Source of the DNA: Burkholderiales bacterium | GTDB lineage: Bacteria > Pseudomonadota > Gammaproteobacteria > Burkholderiales > Burkholderiaceae_C | Length of the DNA stretch: 5,080 nucleotides | NCBI GenBank assembly: GCA_947453585.1 | Contig: CANGHQ010000171.1 | Location: forward strand, 1 to 5,080 | Direction of reading: 5' to 3' | Shown: positions 1-5,080 of the stretch, piece by piece | Layout of the letters: the number at the start of each line of letters is the position of its first letter | Position numbering within the stretch: position 1 is the first letter of the stretch | Notes under the pieces: generated by a model | What the model saw: only the letters and a program-made list of their open reading frames with translations | What the model was told of the DNA's origin: nothing | Databases searched by the model: none | Translations under genes and position numbers: made by a program

Positions 1-1047
1 AAAGCCCTTGGAAACGCTGGGCGCCGAAGAGCGCTTTATTTCAATCACCCAGGTGGCGCTATTGCGAAATTCCAGTACCAGATCGACCTCGGCGCCGTGG
101 CCGGTGCGGTAGTAGCTGGCTTGCGCCTGCGGGGCTGCAGCAATGAGCTGCTCGATGACAAAACCCTCCCAACTGCCCCCGGCCACCGGGTGGCCCAGCA
201 CCGCGTCCAAGTGGGGCAGTCCCAGCAGCGCGTGCACCAGGCCGCTGTCGCGCACGTAGACCTTGGGCGCGCGCACCAGGCGCTTGCTGCTGCTGCCGCT
301 CCAGGGCATCAGGCGGCGCACCAGCATCAGGTCGCAAAGCAAATCGATATAGCGGCCCACGGTCTGGCCGCTGATGGCCAGCGCGCCCGCCAGCCGGGAC
401 TGGTCTAGCAGCTCGCCCTGGTTGTGCGCCAGCATGGTCCACAAGCGGCGCAAGGTGGTGCTGGGAATGCGTGGCCCCAGTGCGGGAATGTCTTTTTCTA
501 GGTAGGTGGCAATAAAGGCGTCGCGCCAGGCCAGGCTGGCGCTGTCGTCAGCGGCCAGCCACGCCAGCGGAAAGCCGCCGCGCACCCACAAGTCGTTCAG
601 CGTTGTGGCACTCGCCTGGGCGTCCACCACTTCGCGCGCCTGAAAGGGCGTGAGCTCTAGCGTGGCCACCCGCCCGGCCAGGCTTTCGCTGCTTTGCTGC
701 AGCAGCACGCCGCTGGCCGAACCCAAAAGCAAAAACTGGCTACTGGCCTCGCCTGCGCGGCGGCGCTGGTCAATCACGCCGCGCAGCACCGCAAACAGGC
801 CGGGCATGCGCTGCACTTCGTCCAAGATCACCAACTGGTTTGGATGGGCCAAAAAGAAGCCTTCTGGGTCGTCAAGCTGGCGCTGGGCCGATGGCAGCTC
901 CAAGTCCAGGTAAATGGCGTTGCTGCGCGCGGCCTGTTCGGCAAACGCCAGCGTGGTTTTGCCGCACTGGCGCGGCCCGAGCAGCACCACGGCGGGGAAT
1001 TGTGCGAGCAAGGTGCCGAGGGCGGCCTGGGCTTGGCGATTTTTCAT
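1..1047 (-). CDS. AAA_14/DUF4143-family ATP-binding protein, 3' end cut by the window edge
   Basis: The reading frame stays open for 349 codons from ATG 1047-1045 to the window edge, so the C-terminus (probably some 30-50 residues) is missing. The order of motifs matches the AAA_14 plus DUF4143 family. Walker A is GPRQCGKT at residues 24-31 and Walker B is LVILDEVQ at 72-79. A sensor-like LLLGSAS lies at 106-112, followed by SLAGRV at 122-127 with a probable arginine finger. YLEKDI is at 182-187 and a winged-helix-like segment spans about 205-240. A PD-(D/E)XK-like C-terminal core shows GAEVDLVLE with D322, then E336-I-K338 and RSSAPSVSKG. An in-frame TAA four codons upstream makes this ATG the first possible start; the Shine-Dalgarno is weak. 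The family is widespread and mostly uncharacterised: P-loop ATPases, often scattered or horizontally acquired, with a suspected nuclease-like domain. It is divergent from the thi operon, and nothing here links it to thiamine. Family call is firm; biological role unknown. Confidence 0.9.
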   Translation of the reverse strand, partial: MKNRQAQAALGTLLAQFPAVVLLGPRQCGKTTLAFAEQAARSNAIYLDLELPSAQRQLDDPEGFFLAHPNQLVILDEVQRMPGLFAVLRGVIDQRRRAGEASSQFLLLGSASGVLLQQSSESLAGRVATLELTPFQAREVVDAQASATTLNDLWVRGGFPLAWLAADDSASLAWRDAFIATYLEKDIPALGPRIPSTTLRRLWTMLAHNQGELLDQSRLAGALAISGQTVGRYIDLLCDLMLVRRLMPWSGSSSKRLVRAPKVYVRDSGLVHALLGLPHLDAVLGHPVAGGSWEGFVIEQLIAAAPQAQASYYRTGHGAEVDLVLEFRNSATWVIEIKRSSAPSVSKGF

Positions 1048-1063
1048 CCGTGCATTTTATCCA

Positions 1064-1090
1064 TTGAATAGAAAATTTGCACGGTTAAAT
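1064..1090 (+). promoter_or_regulatory. Candidate promoter for the thiBPQ transcript
   Basis: TTGAAT (1064-1069) and TTAAAT (1085-1090) each match four of six bases of the sigma-70 consensus and are 15 nt apart; the overlapping TAAATA at 1086-1091 gives 16 nt. They lie in the only AT-rich stretch of this intergenic region and would start transcription near 1097, roughly 55 nt before the riboswitch. The same stretch probably also carries the divergent promoter of the left-hand ATPase gene. The call is weak because the match is partial and the spacing short. Confidence 0.22.
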
Positions 1091-1152
1091 ATTGGCTGAG
1101 CCCGCTACAGAGAATTTTGCTACCCGCCGGTTTGCGGGCCGCTGAGCCCTTA

Positions 1153-1243
1153 CACTTCGCAGCTCACCGGGGGTGTCAGGCACAAGCCAGACTGAGAAAT
1201 ACCCCATGAACCTGATCTGGGTAATGCCAGCGTAGGAAGCGTG
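1153..1243 (+). promoter_or_regulatory. TPP riboswitch (THI-box) upstream of thiB
   Basis: The conserved TPP aptamer blocks occur in the right order and spacing. GGGGT near 1170-1174 pairs with ACCCC at 1201-1205 (P3), enclosing a short P3a hairpin (GTC-A-GGC-ACAA-GCC-A-GAC). CTGAGA at 1192-1197 is the pyrimidine-sensing bulge. CCTGATCTGG at 1211-1220 and GCGTAGG at 1230-1236 form P4 and the pyrophosphate-sensing arm, with P5 as CTGG/CCAG (1217-1220/1227-1230). P1 can form between CACTTC (1153-1158) and GAAG..TG (1236-1239, 1242-1243) with a two-base bulge. In this class TPP binding represses the downstream gene. Here that gene is an intact thiamine importer operon starting 87 nt downstream, the expected target. 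Whether control acts on transcription or translation is not clear from the sequence. Confidence 0.95.
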
Positions 1244-1313
1244 ATGGGTAAAGATGCCGTGCGTTCTGGGGGCTTTTTTCGTTTCATGGGTCCGGGCTGG
1301 ATTTTTTTGAAAC
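1244..1313 (+). promoter_or_regulatory. Putative riboswitch expression platform in the thiB leader
   Basis: This stretch between the aptamer and the thiB ribosome-binding site has two T-runs, T6 at 1274-1279 after TGGGGGC and T7 at 1302-1308 after GGTCCGGGCTGGA. A 7-bp inverted repeat CGTTTCA/TGAAACG (1280-1286/1308-1314) ends three bases before the Shine-Dalgarno. ATGGGTA at 1244-1250 can pair with TACCCCAT at 1200-1207 (one bulged C), which would break aptamer stem P3. TGGGG at 1267-1271 could also pair with CCCCA at 1202-1206. The stems directly before the T-runs are short, so a classical terminator is possible but not convincing. The region is assigned by position and pairing potential only. 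Confidence 0.4.
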
Positions 1314-1316
1314 GCT

Positions 1317-1322
1317 AAGGAG
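1317..1322 (+). promoter_or_regulatory. Ribosome-binding site of thiB
   Basis: AAGGAG is seven bases before ATG 1330 and fixes the thiB start. It is the strongest Shine-Dalgarno in the leader and so a natural target if the riboswitch acts on translation. Confidence 0.85.
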
Positions 1323-1329
1323 CACATCC

Positions 1330-2388
1330 ATGAAGTACGGCATTTTTTCTTTGTCCCGTCGCAGCGCCAGCGCGCTGCTGGTGGCGTCCACTTTGGGTCT
1401 TGCCGCTCCGGTGGCTTTTGGGGCAGACGCGGCGCCCGAGTTGCGCTTGCTCACCCACAGCTCGTTTGGCGTGCCCAAACCGCTCTTGGCCCAGTTTGAA
1501 AAAGACGCCGGTGTCAAGCTGCGCATTACCAAAGCGGGCGACGCGGGCGAGATGCTCAACAAACTCATCCTCACGCGCAAGGCGCCGATTGCCGACGTGG
1601 TGTTTGGCATTGACAACACCCTGGCCGCCAAAGCGCTGGCCGCCGACGTGCTGGACGCCTATGCCGGCGCTGCCGCGCAGCGCCCTTCCGCCGTGGGCTT
1701 GCCCGCGCCGCTGGTGCCGGTGGACTACGGCTACGTAACGCTGAACTACGACAAAACCTGGTTTGCCAAGCGTTCCGTGGCCTTGCCCAAAACGCTGGAA
1801 GACCTTGCCCAGCCCGGCGCTTCTAAGCTGCTGGTGGTGCAAAACCCGGCCACATCAAGCACCGGCTACGCCTTTTTGTTGGCAACCATTGGTGCGTTGG
1901 GTGAAGAAAAAGCCTTTGACTGGTGGGCCCGCATGCGCGAAGGTGGCGTCAAAGTGGCCAAGGGTTGGAGCGAATCGTATTACGTGGACTTTTCTAACGC
2001 GACTGGCGGCTCTTACCCGCTGACCGTGAGCTACGCCAGCAGCCCAGCGGCCGAGGTGTTTTACAGCAAGACCAAAATCAACGAGCCGCCCACCGGCAGC
2101 CTGAGCGTGCCCGGCGCGGTGTTCCGCCAGGTCGAAGGCGTGGCCTTGGTCAAGGGCGGCCAGGCGCGTGAAGCGGCCGAGAAGTTCATCGAGTTCATGC
2201 GCTCGCCCGAGGTGCAAAAGCAAATGCAAACCGAGATGTGGATGTTCCCGGTGGAAGCCGGTGTGGCCCGCGCCGAGGTGATGAAGTTTGCCCCCGAGCC
2301 CGCCAAGTTTGACACCCCCAGCGACAAAGACATCGCCGACAAGGGCGCCGCCTGGGTGGCGCGCTGGACCAAGGTGGTGTTGAAGTAA
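1330..2388 (+). CDS. thiB: Thiamine ABC transporter, periplasmic thiamine/TPP-binding protein
   Basis: This 352-residue protein is the substrate-binding component of the thiamine importer. Residues 1-31 form a Sec signal peptide: a basic start (RR at 10-11), a hydrophobic core SALLVASTLGLAAPVA, and a likely cleavage near AFG/A at 31-32. The mature part follows ThiB closely from memory of the E. coli protein: ADVVFGIDNTLAAKA (88-102), PVDYGYVTLNYDK (130-142), QNPATSSTGYAFLL (171-184), KGWSESYY (211-218), LTVSYASSPAAEV (231-243) and a C-terminal EMWMFPV (302-308). W213, Y235 and W304 correspond to conserved aromatic positions of the binding cleft. The usual T(H/Y)DSF near the N-terminus reads THSSF (42-46) here. 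The gene follows a TPP riboswitch and precedes the permease gene by 35 nt, so it is expected to be repressed by TPP. Related iron- or sulfate-type binding proteins share the fold, but the motifs and operon favour thiamine. Confidence 0.94.
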   Translation: MKYGIFSLSRRSASALLVASTLGLAAPVAFGADAAPELRLLTHSSFGVPKPLLAQFEKDAGVKLRITKAGDAGEMLNKLILTRKAPIADVVFGIDNTLAAKALAADVLDAYAGAAAQRPSAVGLPAPLVPVDYGYVTLNYDKTWFAKRSVALPKTLEDLAQPGASKLLVVQNPATSSTGYAFLLATIGALGEEKAFDWWARMREGGVKVAKGWSESYYVDFSNATGGSYPLTVSYASSPAAEVFYSKTKINEPPTGSLSVPGAVFRQVEGVALVKGGQAREAAEKFIEFMRSPEVQKQMQTEMWMFPVEAGVARAEVMKFAPEPAKFDTPSDKDIADKGAAWVARWTKVVLK

Positions 2389-2423
2389 ACGTACTTCCGT
2401 CACCGCATGACCGCAAAACCGCT

Positions 2424-4031
2424 GTGCTGATCGGCCCCGCCCTGCGTTCCCCTCGCTGGCTGGCGCTCGCACCCCTCGCTTTTATGCTGGTGGTGCTGGT
2501 CGCGCCGGTCTTGCGCCTGATGGGGGAGGCGGTGTCGGACGGTGTCGGGCCCTTGGCGTCTGGCTTGGACGCCAGCGCCTGGTTGCAGCCCTGGGTGGAC
2601 CCGTATTTGCGCTGGCGCCTGCTGTGGTCGGCGTTGCAGGCGGCGCTCACCTGCGGCCTGGTGCTGCTGCTGGGCGTGCCAGTGGCCTGGGTGCTGGCGC
2701 GCTATGAATTTGCCGGGCGGCGCTGGGTGCTGCGCGCGCTGATGCTGCCCTTTGTCGTGCCCACGCTGGTGGCGGCCATGGGCGTGCTGGCGCTGTGGGG
2801 GCCGCACGGCCTGTGGGTGCAAGCGGGCGGGCAGTCTTTGCAAGACACGCCTTTTTTGCTGCTGTATGGCAATGTGTTTTTTAACCTGTGCGTGCTGGTG
2901 CGCAGCGCCACCGACGCGCTAGAGCAGGTCAGCGCCTCGCGCCTGGCCGCAGCCCGCACGCTGGGTGCGACGCCCTGGCGCGCGTTTTGGCGCATTGAGT
3001 GGCCGGCAATCTTGCCCTGGCTGATGTCGGCGCTATGCCTGGTGTTTTTGTATTGTTTTGCCGGTTTTGGCCTGGCGCTGGTCTTGGGCGGCCAAAAGTA
3101 CGCCACGGTCGAAGTCGAGATTTACACCCTGGTGGCCTACGAGCTGCAGCTTGGTGCGGCCGGCGTGCTGGCGCTGTGGACGCTGGGCATTACTGGCGTG
3201 TTTGCGTTGCTGTATGCGGTGCTAGAGCGCCGCCTGGCCACGCCGCTGCGCGCCGACCGCATTGCGCGGCGCGCGCCCCGGGGCCTGGGCCAGTGGCTGG
3301 CGGTGGCTGGTGCGCTGGCGGTGCTGGTGTTGTTTTGTCTGGCGCCCATTGCCGCCATCGTCTTGCGCGCAGTGCTGGCCGGTGGCCAAGCCTGGGCCGT
3401 GCTTTGGGAGCCCGACACCGTGCAGGCGCTGGGCAACACGCTGCGCTTCTCAGGCGCGGCGCTGCTGCTGGCCACCGTGCTGGGCCTGGCCCATGCCTTG
3501 GCCGCGCGGCATTCGGCGACTTTGCGGGCGCTGGCGTTTTTGCCGCTGGTGGTGTCGCCCGTGCTGGTGGCGTTTGGCCTGTTGTTGCTGTACCCGGCGT
3601 GGACGGCCAGCGTGCCGCTGCTGGTGGCGGCCTATGCGCTCTTGGCCTATCCCTTTGTGGCCAAGTCGTTGGCATCGGGCCTGGACGGTTTGCCCGTCAA
3701 TTTGCTGGCAGCAGCGCGCTCGCTGGGTGCGTCGCCCTGGCGCGCGTTTTGGCGCATCACCTGGCCGCTGCTCTTGCCCGCGCTGCGCCGGGGCATGGCC
3801 TTTGCCGCCGCTACGGCCGTGGGCGAGTTTGCCGTGACGCTGTTTTTAAGCCGCCCCGAGTGGGCCACGCTCAGCACCCTGATTTACCAGCACCTGGGCC
3901 GCCCGGGCGCTGCGCACTTGGACGCCGCACTGGTGCTGGCCTGCGCGCTGATGGCGCTGGCGCTGGCCGTGTTTTTGTTGATTGAATGGCCCGGCACTGA
4001 CGCGCCCAGCCCCAAGGAGTCCCATGCTTGA
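2424..4031 (+). CDS. thiP: Thiamine ABC transporter, fused two-domain permease
   Basis: The 535-residue inner-membrane protein forms the transport channel. It is a tandem permease with about twelve hydrophobic segments (roughly 13-33, 66-91, 103-126, 143-160, 200-222, 243-266, 290-316, 338-360, 366-390, 396-416, 455-475, 498-521), and its length matches E. coli ThiP (536 residues by memory). Each half has an EAA coupling loop that docks on the ATPase: LAAARTLGATPWRAFWRIEWP at 174-194 and LAAARSLGASPWRAFWRITWP at 428-448. The start is uncertain. GTG 2424 gives a natural N-terminus (LIGPALRSPRWLALAPLAF) but has no visible Shine-Dalgarno, and no ATG exists upstream in this frame. An ATG at 2407 in another frame ends after seven codons at TGA 2428-2430, four bases beyond the GTG. 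Reinitiation coupling or a one-base error in the A-run at 2415-2418 could explain this. The 3' end overlaps thiQ by 8 bp. ThiP is very likely; the exact start is not. Confidence 0.92.
   Translation: MLIGPALRSPRWLALAPLAFMLVVLVAPVLRLMGEAVSDGVGPLASGLDASAWLQPWVDPYLRWRLLWSALQAALTCGLVLLLGVPVAWVLARYEFAGRRWVLRALMLPFVVPTLVAAMGVLALWGPHGLWVQAGGQSLQDTPFLLLYGNVFFNLCVLVRSATDALEQVSASRLAAARTLGATPWRAFWRIEWPAILPWLMSALCLVFLYCFAGFGLALVLGGQKYATVEVEIYTLVAYELQLGAAGVLALWTLGITGVFALLYAVLERRLATPLRADRIARRAPRGLGQWLAVAGALAVLVLFCLAPIAAIVLRAVLAGGQAWAVLWEPDTVQALGNTLRFSGAALLLATVLGLAHALAARHSATLRALAFLPLVVSPVLVAFGLLLLYPAWTASVPLLVAAYALLAYPFVAKSLASGLDGLPVNLLAAARSLGASPWRAFWRITWPLLLPALRRGMAFAAATAVGEFAVTLFLSRPEWATLSTLIYQHLGRPGAAHLDAALVLACALMALALAVFLLIEWPGTDAPSPKESHA
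4014..4019 (+). promoter_or_regulatory. Ribosome-binding site of thiQ, inside the end of thiP
   Basis: AAGGAG lies four bases before ATG 4024, slightly closer than ideal. It decides the thiQ start: a longer in-frame start at TTG 3984 (codon 3982-3984) has no such site and would add fourteen residues absent from ABC ATPase N-termini. Confidence 0.75.
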
Positions 4032-4683
4032 GTTGCAAGCCATCACCAAAACCTGGCGCCCCTCCGGCGGCAAGCAGCGACTGCTGCTCAAAGACCTGAG
4101 CCTGCAGGTTCCCCAGGGCCAAACCGTGGCGCTCCTGGGCCCCTCGGGCAGTGGCAAAAGCACCCTGCTCAAAATCATCGCCGGGCTAGAGGCGCCAGAC
4201 GCTGGGCGCGTGCTGTTTGACGGGCAAGACATCACAAACCTGCCGCCCGAGCAGCGCAAATTTGCGCTCATGTTTCAAGACTTTGCGCTTTTTCCGCACC
4301 TGAGCGTGCAAGACAACGTGGCCTTTGGGCTGATCGAACAAGGCCCGCGCCGCGCAACGGCGCGCGCCCAGGCGGTGGAAATGCTGCAGCGCTTTGGCCT
4401 GGGCGCGCACACCGGGGCCCGGGTGTGGCAACTCTCGGGTGGTGAGCAGCAGCGCGTGGCACTGGCCCGCGCTTTGATAACTGCGCCACGCTTGTTGCTG
4501 CTGGACGAGCCTTTTTCTGCGCTGGACGCTGATTTGCGCCTGAGCCTGCGCGCCGAGTTTCAGGCACGCATTGCTGCGTCTGGCATGGCGGTGCTGTGGG
4601 TCACGCACGACGAGGCCGAGGCGCGCTCAGTGGGCGCGCGCGGTTTTCGGGTGGTGGATGGGGCTTTGCAGCAGCTTTGGTAG
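4024..4683 (+). CDS. thiQ: Thiamine ABC transporter, ATP-binding protein
   Basis: The 219-residue cytoplasmic ATPase powers thiamine import by binding the ThiP coupling loops as a dimer. All ABC motifs are intact: Walker A GPSGSGKST at 39-47, Q-loop MFQD at 83-86, signature LSGGEQQR at 137-144, Walker B LLLLDEP at 157-163, D-loop SALD at 165-168 and switch histidine H195 in VTHD. FALFPHLSVQDNVAFGL (87-103) is typical of the sulfate/iron/thiamine-type importers. The protein is short and has no C-terminal regulatory (TOBE-like) domain, as in E. coli ThiQ (232 residues by memory), which separates it from the longer CysA and FbpC ATPases. ATG 4024 overlaps the thiP stop (TGA 4029-4031) by 8 bp, implying translational coupling and a shared transcript under the riboswitch. 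Motifs alone show only an ABC importer ATPase; the specific name comes from the operon. Confidence 0.93.
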   Translation: MLELQAITKTWRPSGGKQRLLLKDLSLQVPQGQTVALLGPSGSGKSTLLKIIAGLEAPDAGRVLFDGQDITNLPPEQRKFALMFQDFALFPHLSVQDNVAFGLIEQGPRRATARAQAVEMLQRFGLGAHTGARVWQLSGGEQQRVALARALITAPRLLLLDEPFSALDADLRLSLRAEFQARIAASGMAVLWVTHDEAEARSVGARGFRVVDGALQQLW

Positions 4684-4726
4684 CTGCGGGTGCGCGGCAC
4701 GGCGGGCTAGGGCGCCCGCGCCGCAG
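4684..4726 (+). terminator. Possible GC-rich terminator hairpin after thiQ
   Basis: Starting on the base after the thiQ stop, an outer arm CTGCGG (4684-4689) matches CCGCAG (4721-4726). Inside it GCGGGC (4702-4707) pairs with GCCCGC (4714-4719) around a six-base loop. No T-run follows, so this is not a standard intrinsic terminator. It could end transcription inefficiently or protect the 3' end of the thi mRNA. In DNA this rich in G and C, such pairings can arise by chance. Confidence 0.25.
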
Positions 4727-4738
4727 TGTGCGACGCGG

Positions 4739-4779
4739 TGGTGCCCGGCGAGGCGCTTAGCTTCGCGGCCCGGGCACCA
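4739..4779. terminator. Strong inverted repeat over the nadB stop codon; possible bidirectional terminator
   Basis: TGGTGCCCGG (4739-4748) and CCGGGCACCA (4770-4779) are a perfect 10-bp inverted repeat. Inside, CGAGGC (4749-4754) pairs with GCTTCG (4760-4765) with one G-T wobble, leaving a five-base loop (4755-4759) and a four-base bulge. The loop contains the nadB stop codon (TAA, 4759-4757 on the minus strand). Its place between two convergent genes suits a shared transcription end or an mRNA-stabilising structure. Neither strand has a T-run after it, so termination is inferred from position only. Confidence 0.4.
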
Positions 4780-5080
4780 AGATCGTGGGCAGCGCCTCGT
4801 CCAGCATCTCAGGGTAATCGCGGCTGAAGTGCAGGCCTCGGCTCTCATGCCGGGCGCGCGCGCTTTGCACGATCAGGTCGGCCACCTGCACCAGGTTGCG
4901 CAGTTCCAGCAGGTCGCGGCTGACGTGAAAGTTGGCGTAAAACTCTTGTATCTCGTCTTGCAGCAGCGCAATGCGGTGGGCGGCCCGTTCCAGGCGCTTG
5001 TTGGTGCGCACGATGCCCACGTAGTCCCACATAAAGCGGCGCAGCTCGTCCCAGTTGTGCGAGATCACCACCGACTCGTC
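4757..5080 (-). CDS. nadB: L-aspartate oxidase, C-terminal end only
   Basis: The visible 107 residues are the C-terminal helical domain of NadB, the flavoenzyme that oxidises L-aspartate to iminoaspartate in the first step of de novo NAD synthesis; NadA then uses the product to make quinolinate. Diagnostic stretches that agree with E. coli NadB are SHNWDELRRFMWDYVGIVRT, KRLERA, LLELRNLVQVADLIV and ESRGLHFSRDYPEML. The FAD-binding and active-site parts lie beyond the right edge, as does the start; the frame is open to position 5080. The TAA stop at 4759-4757 sits in the loop of a strong hairpin. The gene is convergent with thiQ, 73 bp away, and shows no regulatory link with it. Fumarate reductase/succinate dehydrogenase flavoproteins are relatives, but these C-terminal motifs are specific to NadB. 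Confidence 0.95.
   Translation of the reverse strand, partial: DESVVISHNWDELRRFMWDYVGIVRTNKRLERAAHRIALLQDEIQEFYANFHVSRDLLELRNLVQVADLIVQSARARHESRGLHFSRDYPEMLDEALPTILVPGPRS

Noticed and set aside
59..913. Several open frames on both strands within 59-913
   Set aside because: All overlap the AAA_14 gene, whose minus-strand frame carries every family motif; the others are compositionally biased shadows.
1123..1138. Hairpin CCCGC/GCGGG upstream of the riboswitch
   Set aside because: Only five pairs, no T-run, and overlapping alternative pairing (GGGC/GCCC at 1136-1149); no role can be assigned.
1855..2472. Long minus-strand open frame (205 codons) opposite thiB
   Set aside because: It is antisense to a well-conserved gene, its protein is rich in His, Gly and Ala without recognisable motifs, and it arises from the codon bias of GC-rich DNA.
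2999..3985. Plus-strand open frame of 328 codons inside thiP
   Set aside because: It is an alternate frame of thiP with a low-complexity Ala/Gly/Arg composition and no motif or ribosome-binding site; the thiP frame encodes clear membrane segments and EAA loops.
3982..4023. Longer thiQ starting at TTG 3982
   Set aside because: ATG 4024 has AAGGAG just upstream and begins directly with a typical ABC ATPase N-terminus (MLELQAITK).
1..5080. Search for CRISPR arrays, tRNA or rRNA genes, insertion sequences and a defence island
   Set aside because: I see no regularly spaced repeats, tRNA-like folds, transposase frames or terminal repeats. The AAA_14 ATPase alone does not support a defence system.

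Overview
The window looks like ordinary chromosomal DNA from a GC-rich betaproteobacterium, most likely a member of the Burkholderiales and probably Comamonadaceae (Acidovorax/Rhodoferax-like). That placement rests on the strongly GC-biased third codon positions, the style of the ThiB and NadB proteins and the form of the TPP riboswitch. It is an inference, not a database match.

Layout from left to right. Positions 1-1047 (minus) hold most of an ATP-binding protein of the AAA_14/DUF4143 family, cut off at its C-terminus by the window edge. Positions 1048-1329 are a divergent intergenic region with an AT-rich promoter-like stretch, a clear TPP (THI-box) riboswitch at about 1153-1243 reading rightwards, and a leader of about 85 nt with two T-runs ending in a good Shine-Dalgarno site. 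Positions 1330-4683 (plus) carry a three-gene operon, thiB-thiP-thiQ, encoding the periplasmic binding protein, the fused two-domain permease and the ATPase of a thiamine/thiamine-phosphate ABC importer. Positions 4684-4756 are a short GC-rich spacer with strong inverted repeats. Positions 4757-5080 (minus) are the C-terminal end of L-aspartate oxidase (nadB), convergent with the thi operon and running off the right edge.

The thi genes form a classic self-regulating circuit. The leader RNA senses cytoplasmic TPP, and when TPP is plentiful it should shut down production of the importer. ThiB captures thiamine species in the periplasm, ThiP passes them across the inner membrane, and ThiQ hydrolyses ATP to drive transport. 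The flanking AAA_14 and nadB genes point away from or towards the operon and show no functional tie to it.

I see no novel system. The points most worth a second look are the odd start of thiP (no Shine-Dalgarno, GTG start, and a 7-codon ATG mini-ORF that one extra A would fuse in frame to thiP), the possible alternative pairings in the riboswitch expression platform, a 25-nt exact repeat encoding the two coupling loops of ThiP, and a strong hairpin that includes the nadB stop codon.
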